In this document: one piece after another, positions 1-5,823 of the stretch
Position numbering within the stretch: position 1 is the first letter of the stretch
Layout of the letters: every line of letters starts with the position of its first letter
DNA from: an uncultured Clostridia bacterium
GTDB lineage: Bacteria; Bacillota; Clostridia; Oscillospirales; Ruminococcaceae
NCBI GenBank assembly: GCA_945835425.1
Contig: CAMAJC010000126.1
Coordinates: 1 to 6,067, forward strand
DNA length: 6,067 nucleotides
Direction of reading: 5' to 3'
Notes under the pieces: generated by a model
What the model saw: only the letters and a program-made list of their open reading frames with translations
What the model was told of the DNA's origin: nothing
Databases searched by the model: none
Program-made: the position numbers and the translations under genes

Positions 1-257
1 AAACTTGCCCGCATCTTGGTGAGTACCCCTTCCGGCAGGTCCTTATAGGTCAGAAACAGGTACCGCGCGACGATGACCGACAGCACCGAGTCGCCCAAAA
101 ACTCCAGGCGCTCGTTATTTTTGAGGTGTTTTCTGCCCTCATTGGCGTAAGAAGAGTGGGTCAGCGCCTGTTCGAGGTAGTGAATCCGCTTAAAGGTATA
201 GCCGATTTTTTGCTGAAATTCCGTAAGGTCTTCTTCGTGTTCAAAATCCTTGCTCAT
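1..257 (-). CDS. rnc: Ribonuclease III, N-terminal part (3' end outside the window)
   Basis: RNase III is the cytoplasmic Mg-dependent endonuclease that cuts double-stranded RNA and processes rRNA precursors and structured mRNAs. Eighty-five residues are visible. The family signature ERLEFLGDS lies at residues 49-57. Glu49, Glu52 and Asp56 line up with E38, E41 and D45 of the E. coli enzyme, as recalled. An upstream ALTHSSY segment (31-37) is also typical. The C-terminal half of the nuclease domain and the dsRNA-binding domain lie beyond base 1. The ATG at 257-255 is preceded by GAAAGGAC (270-263) with 6 bases between AGGA and the start. The gene is 95 bases downstream of an iron-sulfur protein gene, and the gap holds two hairpins. 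In many Firmicutes rnc follows acpP; here it does not. Identity is near certain; only the truncation limits the description. Confidence 0.95.
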   Translation of the reverse strand, partial: MSKDFEHEEDLTEFQQKIGYTFKRIHYLEQALTHSSYANEGRKHLKNNERLEFLGDSVLSVIVARYLFLTYKDLPEGVLTKMRAS

Positions 258-271
258 GTTTTGTCCTTTCT

Positions 272-287
272 GCAAGCAAACGCTTGC
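272..287 (-). promoter_or_regulatory. Hairpin immediately upstream of the rnc ribosome binding site
   Basis: Read on the minus strand, GCAAGC-GTTT-GCTTGC is a perfect 6-bp stem with a 4-base loop. It ends only one base before the AGAAAGGAC ribosome binding site of rnc. No T-run follows, so it is not an intrinsic terminator. It could protect the rnc mRNA 5' side or modulate ribosome access. That role is inference; the inverted repeat itself is plain. Confidence 0.5.
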
Positions 288-299
288 CGGCGGTTTCTC

Positions 300-329
300 A
301 GTCATCGGGAAAAAGTTTTCCGGATGACT
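300..329 (-). promoter_or_regulatory. Long imperfect hairpin in the rnc leader, possible RNase III target
   Basis: On the minus strand AGTCATC pairs perfectly with GATGACT (7 bp). After one C/C mismatch the helix continues with GGAAA against TTTCC, giving about 12-13 pairs in 30 bases around a small ACTT-like loop. It lies between the stop of the iron-sulfur gene and the rnc start. No T-tract follows, so it is not a standard terminator. In E. coli the rnc leader carries a stem-loop cut by RNase III itself (established); a similar autoregulatory site here is inference. Confidence 0.45.
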
Positions 330-352
330 CAAAAGCCGCATGATGTGTATAT

Positions 353-1009
353 TTATTTTCCCTGTCCGAACGGGCAGACCGCCAGGCACAGCCCGCAGGC
401 GTTTTTTCGTCCGTGGGACTTGATAAACAGACTTCTTTTCTGATTGCAGAGCTGATAATCAATCAGTTCCCGGCGTTGCGAATGGATATCCCACTGTCTG
501 CCTGTCAGTGCGCCGTGGGGACAGATGTCCACGCACAGGCGGCATTCTTCCGGGCAGCGGCTCTGCTCCACCCGCTCGCCATAGGGAAATTCCGCGTCGA
601 TGAGGATCGCCGACAGCCGCACCCGCGGGCCGTACTTTTCGGTGATGACCACGTCGTTTTTCCCGATCCAGCCCAGCCCCGCGTTTACCGCCGCATATTT
701 AAAGGAAAAGGGCGCCACCAGCTCGGTTTCACTGCTCTGGGCGACCGGCGGGATGAAGTAGTTGATGCCGCTTTCAGTTAGAGCCTGTTCAAGCTGCGCG
801 ACGATCTCTTCCAGAACCGCCCTTGCCTCGACGATTCCCTGTTCAAAGCCTGCCTCGGTGTAATTTCGCAGCGTCAGCTGGCCGCCATAAGGGACCGCGA
901 AAACGAGCGCCGAGCAGTATTCCGGGAAAAACGTGCTGTAGTCGATGGAAGTGAAGCCGAAAAGAACCTGCGGATAGCGGGAGAAAATCTCTGTAAGCTG
1001 TCCCAGCAT
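353..1009 (-). CDS. Short double-[4Fe-4S] protein of the epoxyqueuosine-reductase-like family
   Basis: A 218-residue predicted cytoplasmic iron-sulfur protein. The middle holds AGLGWIGKN (residues 110-118), a hallmark shared with QueG epoxyqueuosine reductases. Two bacterial ferredoxin-type Cys sets follow: C152, C156, C159, C163 (the last followed by Pro) and C188, C205, C208, C212 (again CP), enough for two [4Fe-4S] clusters. It is much shorter than QueG, which is about 380 residues in E. coli: it lacks the C-terminal HEAT-like region and ends just after the second cluster. Where QueG has the catalytic Asp (D134 in E. coli, 13 residues before AGLGW), an ungapped alignment gives Leu. It is therefore probably not a genuine epoxyqueuosine reductase but a redox protein built on the same core; substrate unknown. 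The ATG at 1009 is chosen because GGAGGTGA ends 5 bases upstream; a TTG at 1024 would put that site inside the gene. It follows plsX by 20 bases, so it is probably co-transcribed. Confidence 0.85.
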   Translation of the reverse strand: MLGQLTEIFSRYPQVLFGFTSIDYSTFFPEYCSALVFAVPYGGQLTLRNYTEAGFEQGIVEARAVLEEIVAQLEQALTESGINYFIPPVAQSSETELVAPFSFKYAAVNAGLGWIGKNDVVITEKYGPRVRLSAILIDAEFPYGERVEQSRCPEECRLCVDICPHGALTGRQWDIHSQRRELIDYQLCNQKRSLFIKSHGRKNACGLCLAVCPFGQGK

Positions 1010-1014
1010 CGTCT

Positions 1015-1022
1015 TCACCTCC
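1015..1022 (-). promoter_or_regulatory. Strong ribosome binding site fixing the start of the iron-sulfur gene
   Basis: GGAGGTGA on the minus strand is a near-perfect anti-16S match, with 5 bases to the ATG at 1009-1007. It overlaps the alternative TTG start at 1024-1022 and so argues against it. It sits within the 20-base gap after the plsX stop, consistent with efficient translation from a shared transcript. It differs from the GAAAGGA type used by rnc, plsX and topA. Confidence 0.8.
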
Positions 1023-1029
1023 AAAACCC

Positions 1030-2037
1030 TTATTCCTGTGCCGTTTCCTTTTCTTTCAGCTCAGCGATTGCGTCCTTAATGGCGTCGTTTACACCGCCCT
1101 GAACAAAATCCCTTGCCTGCCGGATCGCGTTTTTAAAGGCGTAGCCGTTGCTGCTGCCGTGAGCCTTAATGACCGGGAGCGCGGTGCCGAGGAGCGGTGC
1201 GCCGCCGTACTCGGTGTAGTCCATCGATTTCTTGAAATCCTTAAGCTTGCCCATCAGCATCAGCGCGGCAATCTTCCCTGCACCGGTAAACATCCCCTTG
1301 ATTTTCCTCGAGAACATCGACCCCAGGCCTTCGGTCAGTTTGAGGACGATATTGCCGGTGAAGCCGTCCGCGACCGCCACATCGACTTCGCCAGCCGGAA
1401 TCGCGCGGGCTTCGACGTTGCCGGTGAAGTTGATCGGAGAGTTCTGCAGCAGCGCATAGGCTTCCTTCTGCAGTTCGCCGCCCTTGGTGTCCTCGGTGCC
1501 GACGTTGATGAGGCCAACCCGGGGGTTTTTGACGCCCAGGACTTTGTTCATGTAGATGCTGCCCATAATGCCGAAGTACTGCAGCGTTTCCGGCTTGCAG
1601 TCGAGGTTTGCGCCTGCGTCCATCAAGAGGTAACAGCCGTTGATCGTCGGGATAACCGTCGCGAGCCCAGCGCGTTTGATGCCCTTCAGCCGCTTGACGA
1701 TGAAGTTTGCGCCCACAACGATCGCGCCGGTGGAGCCGCCGCTGACAAATGCGTCGCCCTTCCCCTCTTTGAGCAGCTTAAACGCCACCGCCATCGAGCT
1801 TTCGGACTTCGCCTTCAGCAGCGAAACCGGGTCGTCGTGCATCGAAATCACGTCCGGCGCATGGACGATTTCGATTTTATCCAGCGAAATCTGATGCTCC
1901 GCCGCTGTTTTTTTGATGATGCTCTCGTCGCCAGTGACGATCAGATCGACGCCGTATTCTTTCACCGCCGCCGCACACCCTTCCAGCACCGCCAGCGGCG
2001 CGTTGTCTCCTCCAAATCCGTCTACTATAATTTTCAT
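1030..2037 (-). CDS. plsX: Phosphate acyltransferase PlsX
   Basis: PlsX converts acyl-ACP and phosphate into acyl-phosphate, which PlsY uses to acylate glycerol-3-phosphate. It is a peripheral membrane enzyme at the start of phospholipid synthesis. The 335-residue length is normal. Family landmarks appear in order: VDGFGGDNAP at 5-14, FVSGGSTGA at 97-105, LMDAGANLDCKP at 138-149, GLINVGTEDTKG at 175-186, FTGNVEAR at 204-211, DGFTGNIVLKLTEG at 224-237, YGGAPLLG at 277-284 and HGSSN at 293-297. The ATG at 2037-2035 has GAAAGGAA (2053-2046) upstream, 8-9 bases away, preceded by two hairpins. The gene lies about 215 bases beyond a terminator that closes the trmFO unit, so it probably begins a new transcription unit with the iron-sulfur gene and rnc. 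No acpP follows it, contrary to the common Firmicutes order. Confidence 0.96.
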   Translation of the reverse strand: MKIIVDGFGGDNAPLAVLEGCAAAVKEYGVDLIVTGDESIIKKTAAEHQISLDKIEIVHAPDVISMHDDPVSLLKAKSESSMAVAFKLLKEGKGDAFVSGGSTGAIVVGANFIVKRLKGIKRAGLATVIPTINGCYLLMDAGANLDCKPETLQYFGIMGSIYMNKVLGVKNPRVGLINVGTEDTKGGELQKEAYALLQNSPINFTGNVEARAIPAGEVDVAVADGFTGNIVLKLTEGLGSMFSRKIKGMFTGAGKIAALMLMGKLKDFKKSMDYTEYGGAPLLGTALPVIKAHGSSNGYAFKNAIRQARDFVQGGVNDAIKDAIAELKEKETAQE

Positions 2038-2058
2038 GAAGCAAATTCCTTTCTTTTC

Positions 2059-2079
2059 CAGCTTTTTGAAAAGAAGCTG
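2059..2079 (-). promoter_or_regulatory. Hairpin just upstream of the plsX ribosome binding site
   Basis: On the minus strand CAGCTT and AAGCTG form a 6-bp stem around a mostly T/A interior of 9 bases, in which two more T-A pairs are possible. It ends 5 bases before GAAAGGAA, the plsX ribosome binding site. The placement matches the hairpins before rnc and topA. A role in mRNA stability or translation is inferred. Confidence 0.4.
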
Positions 2080-2080
2080 C

Positions 2081-2097
2081 GTTATCCTGCGGATAAC
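2081..2097 (-). promoter_or_regulatory. Perfect 7-bp palindrome in the plsX leader
   Basis: GTTATCC-GCA-GGATAAC on the minus strand is a perfect 7-bp inverted repeat with a 3-base spacer, one base from the next hairpin. It could be an mRNA stem-loop or a repressor operator; plsX is regulated by FapR in Bacillus. The sequence does not resemble the FapR consensus as I recall it, so no regulator is assigned. Confidence 0.4.
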
Positions 2098-2240
2098 TCA
2101 AAAACTTTCCTGTTCGCGATGATCGGCCGCGTACCGACGGCCTCGTCCGTTATCATCATAAACTGACTGAACGCGCCGGGCAGATAGTAAAATGCGGAAG
2201 ATTTTTTCAGATAAAACCGGGGAAAGACTTCATTAGGCAC
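2082..2240 (-). other. Weak 52-codon open frame upstream of plsX, possible gene remnant
   Basis: From a GTG at 2240-2238 to TAA at 2084-2082 the frame reads a plausible mix of aromatic and hydrophobic residues: FYLKKSSAFYYLPGAFSQF near residues 9-27 and TRPIIANRKVFEL at 37-49. I recognise no family. No ribosome binding site precedes the GTG or the internal ATG pair; the bases upstream are the T-run of a terminator. An upstream in-frame stop excludes a longer version. It may be a chance open frame or the tail of a decayed gene. An open run of this length is not statistically surprising, so confidence is low. Confidence 0.2.
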
Positions 2241-2251
2241 GATGTTTCGTT

Positions 2252-2290
2252 AAAAAAATTAAATCATGGCGCGGCAGCGCCATACCTTAA
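2252..2290 (-). terminator. Rho-independent terminator after trmFO
   Basis: On the minus strand ATGGCGC-TGCC-GCGCCAT is a perfect GC-rich 7-bp stem with a 4-base loop (2283-2266). Flanking TTAA/TTAA and G-T wobbles can extend the helix. A run of seven T (2258-2252) follows. It lies about 85 bases past the trmFO stop and points the same way, so it most likely ends the dprA-topA-trmFO transcript. CGTTAA and TTAACG (2292-2287 and 2253-2248) frame the element as an additional inverted repeat. Confidence 0.75.
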
Positions 2291-2291
2291 C

Positions 2292-2344
2292 GTTTTCCTG
2301 ATCTTTTCGTAGAAAAGTGACTGCGGCAGCAGTCAAGGGAAAAC
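2292..2344. repeat. Compact palindromic element, three-way-junction fold
   Basis: Three nested inverted repeats fit one cloverleaf-like fold. An outer 7-bp stem (GTTTTCC 2292-2298 with GGAAAAC 2338-2344) encloses a 6-bp arm (CTTTTC-GTA-GAAAAG, 2303-2317) and an adjoining 7-bp arm (TGACTGC-GGCA-GCAGTCA, 2318-2335). Because all stems are perfect, both strands can fold. The second arm shares its loop and closing pairs (GCTGCCGC on the minus strand) with the terminator next door. It could be part of the trmFO 3' UTR or a copy of a dispersed palindromic repeat; copy number cannot be judged from this window. Confidence 0.55.
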
Positions 2345-2371
2345 TCCACTCTCCACTCTTCACACTTCACT
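2344..2371. repeat. Four tandem imperfect heptamers across the trmFO stop codon
   Basis: On the plus strand the bases read CTCCACT, CTCCACT, CTTCACA, CTTCACT: four 7-base units with the first two identical. On the coding strand the unit is AGTGRAG-like. The TGA stop of trmFO (2369-2367) lies in the first unit read. A degenerate further copy (AGAGTGGGAG, 2390-2381) sits just inside the gene. Short heptamer arrays of this kind are known in other bacteria, e.g. cyanobacteria; origin here is unknown. Confidence 0.6.
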
Positions 2372-3698
2372 CTGCATAAACTCCCACTCTGACCAACTCA
2401 GCTTTCAGGGACGCCATTGCCCGTTCGGCGACCTGCTGATACCGCTCTTTTTTATCGCGGATGCGGGTCGGCGTAGGCGGAAGGATGCCCATATTGCTGC
2501 CCATCGGCTGGAAATCGGGGACGCTCCTGTCGCAGACATGGTCGCAAAGCGCACCGGTCATCGTGTCGTGCGGCAGTTCAATGGCAGGCAGTCCCAGCAT
2601 CTTTCTTGCCAGGGCGTGTCCTGCGACCAGCCCGCTCATGGCCGACTCCATATACCCCTCGACCCCGGTCATCTGCCCGGCGAAGTAGAGGTTTTCGTTT
2701 TTCAGCAGGTGAAAATCGCGGCCTAGCAGCTGCGGGGAATTGAGGAAGGTGTTGCGGTGCATGACCCCGTAGCGCACAAACTCGGCGTTTTGGAGTCCCG
2801 GGATCATCGAAAAGACCCGTTTCTGCTCACCCCATTTGAGGTTGGTCTGGAAGCCGACGAGGTTGTACATCGTTCCCGCTGCGTTTTCTTTGCGCAGCTG
2901 CACTACTGCCCAGGGACGGTGGCCGGTGCGCGGGTCGCGCAGGCCGACCGGCTTCAACGGGCCGAAGCGGATGGTGTCGTCCCCGCGTCTGGCCATGATC
3001 TCGATGGGCATACAGCCCTCGTAGACCCGGAGTTTTTTCAGATCATCATCGACGTCGTGCCGCGGCGCACCTTCCGCGTGAATCAGCGCGTCATAAAACG
3101 CCTCGTATTCCTCTTTATTCATCGGGCAGTTGAGGTAGTCGTCCTCACCGCGCCCATAACGGGAAGCTGCAAAAACGATATCGCGGTCGATGGAATCAGC
3201 CGAGACAATCGGAGCCGCCGCATCAAAAAACGAGAGGGATTCTTCGCCGGTCAGGGCGCGGATCGCCGCCGCCATCTTATCGGAAGTGAGCGGACCTGTC
3301 GCAACCACTGCCGGGACGTCAAAGTCAAGGGTTGTGACTTCTTCCCGGTGGAGGCGGATGCGCGGGTTTTCGGTGATAGCTTTGGTGACCCGCGCGGAAA
3401 AAAGGTCACGGTCAACTGCCAGCGCGCCGCCTGCCGCAACCGCCGTTTCCTCGGCGCAGGGCACCAGCAGGCTCCCTAAGAGCCGCATTTCTTCCTTTAA
3501 AAGCCCCGATGCCGACGCGAGCCGGGAGGCCTTGAGGGAATTGGAGCAGACCAGCTCCGCCAGCCCCTCTTTTTTATGGGCCGGAGAAAACTGCACCGGC
3601 TTTTGTTCATACAGATCGACGTCGATGCCGTAGGAGGCGATGATCTGCGCCGCCTCGCACCCGGCCATGCCGCCGCCGATTACAATCGCTCTGTTCAT
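2367..3698 (-). CDS. trmFO: Methylenetetrahydrofolate-tRNA (uracil-5-)-methyltransferase TrmFO
   Basis: TrmFO makes 5-methyluridine at position 54 of tRNA using methylenetetrahydrofolate as carbon donor and FAD/NAD(P)H as reductant, replacing the SAM-dependent TrmA in many Gram-positives. From the chosen start it has 443 residues, normal for the family. Visible landmarks: the FAD-binding GGGMAGCEAA at 8-17, LVCSNSLKA with Cys51, YEGCMPIE with Cys229 (these two match the functional C53 and C226 of the B. subtilis enzyme), GPLKPVGL at 246-253, VGFQTNLKWGEQ at 281-292 and YFAGQMTGVEGYMESAMSG at 338-356. Start choice: an ATG at 3710-3708 overlaps the last codon and stop of topA by 8 bases but has AAAGG abutting it with no spacing. 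The ATG at 3698-3696 gives MNRAIVIGGG, a family-like start, with AAAGGA about 11 bases upstream, so I prefer it. Either way, translation is probably coupled to topA. Confidence 0.96.
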   Translation of the reverse strand: MNRAIVIGGGMAGCEAAQIIASYGIDVDLYEQKPVQFSPAHKKEGLAELVCSNSLKASRLASASGLLKEEMRLLGSLLVPCAEETAVAAGGALAVDRDLFSARVTKAITENPRIRLHREEVTTLDFDVPAVVATGPLTSDKMAAAIRALTGEESLSFFDAAAPIVSADSIDRDIVFAASRYGRGEDDYLNCPMNKEEYEAFYDALIHAEGAPRHDVDDDLKKLRVYEGCMPIEIMARRGDDTIRFGPLKPVGLRDPRTGHRPWAVVQLRKENAAGTMYNLVGFQTNLKWGEQKRVFSMIPGLQNAEFVRYGVMHRNTFLNSPQLLGRDFHLLKNENLYFAGQMTGVEGYMESAMSGLVAGHALARKMLGLPAIELPHDTMTGALCDHVCDRSVPDFQPMGSNMGILPPTPTRIRDKKERYQQVAERAMASLKAELVRVGVYAE

Positions 3699-3702
3699 CG
3701 GG

Positions 3703-5802
3703 TTACTCATCCTTTGTCTTGTCTACCGGGCGGGAATAATCACAATTTTCGTTGGAGCAATAGATTTTCGCGCCGCGGCCTGCTTTTTTCAGCAGGGTCT
3801 TGCCGCATTTGGGGCAGTTTTCCGCAATGGGCGCATCCCAGCTCATAAAACCGCACTCGGGGTTGTGCTCGCAGCCGAAGAACTTCTTGCCCTTGCGGGA
3901 TTTCTTCTCGAGGATTTTGCCGCCGCATTTGGGGCAGGCGCCGGGAGCCTCCACCGCAATCGTCTTGGTATTGCGGCATTCGGGGAACCCGGGACAGGCG
4001 AGGAACTTACCGAACCGGCCGGTCTTGATGACCATATTGCGGCCGCATTTTTCGCAGACGATATCGGTCTCCTCGTCCGGAATCTTCATAAAGACGTCCT
4101 TCATATCCTCCTCGGCCTGTGTCAGGGTCTTGGAGAAGTCGCCGTAAAACTCCTGCAGCGTCTTGACCCAGGGCTTTTTCCCTTCGGCCACCAGGTCGAG
4201 GTTTCCCTCCATTTCAGCGGTGAAGCCGGGGTCGACGATCTGGGCGAAATGCTCGGTCATCAGGGTCGTCGTGACTTCACCCAGCTGGGTCGGGACGAGG
4301 GTCTTCCCTTCCCGGTCGATATAGCCGCGGGCGAGGATGGTGCTGATGGTGGGCGCGTAGGTGGAAGGACGGCCGATGCCGTTTTCCTCCAGCATCTTAA
4401 TGAGCGACGCTTCGGTATAGCGGGCAGGCGGCTGGGTGAAATGCTGGTTTCCGGCGAGGTCGAGAAGCTTCAGGGCATCCCCTTCGTTCATGACGGGCAG
4501 CGCGCCCTCTTTTTCCTCGTCGGTGTCCTTGCCCTCCACATACAGGGTCGTAAAGCCGTCGAAGCGGACCGAGAAGCCGTTTGCCTTAAAGAGGCAGCGG
4601 CCTGCGGTGATATCCGCCGCCACGGTATCGTAGACCGCGTCGGCCATCTGAGAGGCGATAAACCGCTCCCAAATGAGCTTATACAGCTTATACTGGTCCG
4701 GGGTCAGGTTTGCCTTGACATCGGCAGGAGAAAGCTCCGGCATGGTCGGGCGGATGGCCTCATGGGCGTCCTGGGCGCCGGCACGGGTCTTGTAATTGCG
4801 GGAAGTGCCGGGCAGGTAGTCTTTGCCGTATGTGGCCTCGATATAGCTGGCGGCAGCGGCCTTCGCCTCGTCGGAGATGCGCAGCGAGTCGGTACGCATA
4901 TAGGTGATCAAACCGACCGCGCCGAGCTTGGGCAGTTCCACGCCTTCATACAGCTGCTGGGCAGCAGACATGGTCCGTCTCGACTGGAAGCCGAGCTTGC
5001 GGGATGCCTCCTGCTGCATGGTGGAAGTGGTGAAGGGCGGCGCAGGCGAGCGCTTGCGGGTGCCCTTTTTGATTTTGGCGACGGTGTACTGGGCATCTTT
5101 TAACAGGGCGAGGACTTCGTCGGTCTCTTCCTTGGTTTTGAGATCGGTTTTCTGCCCGTCGACGCCGTAAAACTTGGCGGTAAAGCCTTTTTTGGATTTG
5201 GACGCCATCGTGTTCAGTTTAGCTTCGATGCTCCAGTACTCCTCCGGCACAAAGGCACGGATTTCGTTTTCCCGGTCGACGATCATCCGCACCGTCACCG
5301 ACTGGACGCGGCCTGCGCTGAGGCCGGGCTTGATCTTTTTCCAGAGGAAGGGCGAAATCTTATAGCCGACAATTCGGTCGAGGATGCGTCGGGTCTGCTG
5401 GGCATTGACCAGGTCCATGTCCAGCTTGCGGGGATGGGCCATGCCGTCCTTGACGCCGGACTTGGTGATCTCGTTGAAAGTCACGCGGTTTGCGTCCTCC
5501 ACATCCAGCTTGAGGATGTTGGCCAGATGCCAGGAGATCGCCTCGCCCTCTCTATCCGGGTCGGTCGCGAGGTAAACTTTATCCGACTTTTTGGCGGCTG
5601 CCTGCAGGCCCTTGATCGTATCCGACTGCTTGCGGATGTTGAGGTATTTCGGGGCAAAGTCGTGCTCTACATCGACGCCAAGGGTGCTTTTGGGCAGGTC
5701 GCGGACATGGCCCATCGAAGCCATGACCTCGTAGTTCTTGCCCAGGTATTTCTTAATGGTTTTCGCCTTTGCAGGCGACTCCACGATTACGAGTTTGCTC
5801 AT
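3703..5802 (-). CDS. topA: DNA topoisomerase I (type IA)
   Basis: TopA relaxes negatively supercoiled DNA by single-strand passage behind moving polymerases. The 699 residues match the usual size (B. subtilis about 690). The Toprim domain starts at once with VIVESPAKAK (Glu8) and has the metal-binding DPDREGE (81-87). NAQQTRRILDRIVGYKISP (133-151) and GLSAGRVQSV (160-169) are typical core motifs. The catalytic tyrosine is Tyr301 in ITYMRTDS. GIGRPSTYAPTIS lies at 475-487. The C-terminus carries three four-cysteine zinc motifs: C583/C586/C603/C609, C623/C626/C644/C650 and C663/C666/C682/C687. The start at 5802 is the canonical family start MSKLVIVESPAKAK, with AAGGA (5820-5816) at a rather long spacing of 13 bases. 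The frame stays open for 61 more codons upstream (to a TTG at 5985), but that stretch is full of hairpins and unlike any TopA domain. It sits between dprA and trmFO. Confidence 0.97.
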   Translation of the reverse strand: MSKLVIVESPAKAKTIKKYLGKNYEVMASMGHVRDLPKSTLGVDVEHDFAPKYLNIRKQSDTIKGLQAAAKKSDKVYLATDPDREGEAISWHLANILKLDVEDANRVTFNEITKSGVKDGMAHPRKLDMDLVNAQQTRRILDRIVGYKISPFLWKKIKPGLSAGRVQSVTVRMIVDRENEIRAFVPEEYWSIEAKLNTMASKSKKGFTAKFYGVDGQKTDLKTKEETDEVLALLKDAQYTVAKIKKGTRKRSPAPPFTTSTMQQEASRKLGFQSRRTMSAAQQLYEGVELPKLGAVGLITYMRTDSLRISDEAKAAAASYIEATYGKDYLPGTSRNYKTRAGAQDAHEAIRPTMPELSPADVKANLTPDQYKLYKLIWERFIASQMADAVYDTVAADITAGRCLFKANGFSVRFDGFTTLYVEGKDTDEEKEGALPVMNEGDALKLLDLAGNQHFTQPPARYTEASLIKMLEENGIGRPSTYAPTISTILARGYIDREGKTLVPTQLGEVTTTLMTEHFAQIVDPGFTAEMEGNLDLVAEGKKPWVKTLQEFYGDFSKTLTQAEEDMKDVFMKIPDEETDIVCEKCGRNMVIKTGRFGKFLACPGFPECRNTKTIAVEAPGACPKCGGKILEKKSRKGKKFFGCEHNPECGFMSWDAPIAENCPKCGKTLLKKAGRGAKIYCSNENCDYSRPVDKTKDE

Positions 5803-5823
5803 TAAAGTTAATCTTTCCTTTCG

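Larger units (their letters stand above)
2038..2366. other. Non-coding gap between trmFO and plsX: contents
   Basis: This 329-base gap holds, in transcription order on the minus strand: most of a heptamer repeat, a three-way-junction-like palindrome (2344-2292), an intrinsic terminator (2290-2252), a weak 52-codon open frame (2240-2082), two hairpins (2097-2081 and 2079-2059) and the plsX ribosome binding site (2053-2046). I found no convincing sigma-A promoter, although plsX should need one here. The best -10-like hexamer is TATGAT at about 2160-2155, with only a poor -35 partner (CTGCCC, 17-base spacer). Confidence 0.6.

Noticed and set aside
300..329. Hairpin as a terminator after the iron-sulfur gene
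   Set aside because: Neither strand has a T-run after the stem; the Ts lie in the loop. rnc has no obvious promoter after it.
126..443. Plus-strand open frame across the rnc start and the end of the iron-sulfur gene
   Set aside because: It runs antisense across two real genes and their gap, and shows no family motif or ribosome binding site.
1007..1024. TTG at 1024 as start of the iron-sulfur gene
   Set aside because: The strong GGAGGTGA site would lie within the first codons; it is spaced ideally for the ATG at 1009.
1159..2166. Plus-strand open frame (335 codons) opposite plsX
   Set aside because: It is antisense to a well-supported plsX, rich in Arg/His/Asp as expected for a shadow frame, with no recognisable domain or ribosome binding site.
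2155..2183. Possible plsX promoter (TATGAT with CTGCCC, 17-base spacer)
   Set aside because: The -10-like hexamer is good but the -35 match is poor and there is no extended -10; not strong enough to annotate.
3640..5103. Long plus-strand open frame (487 codons) opposite topA and the start of trmFO
   Set aside because: It lies antisense to clearly conserved coding sequence, has no ribosome binding site I can see, and its composition is what GC-rich codons produce on the complementary strand.
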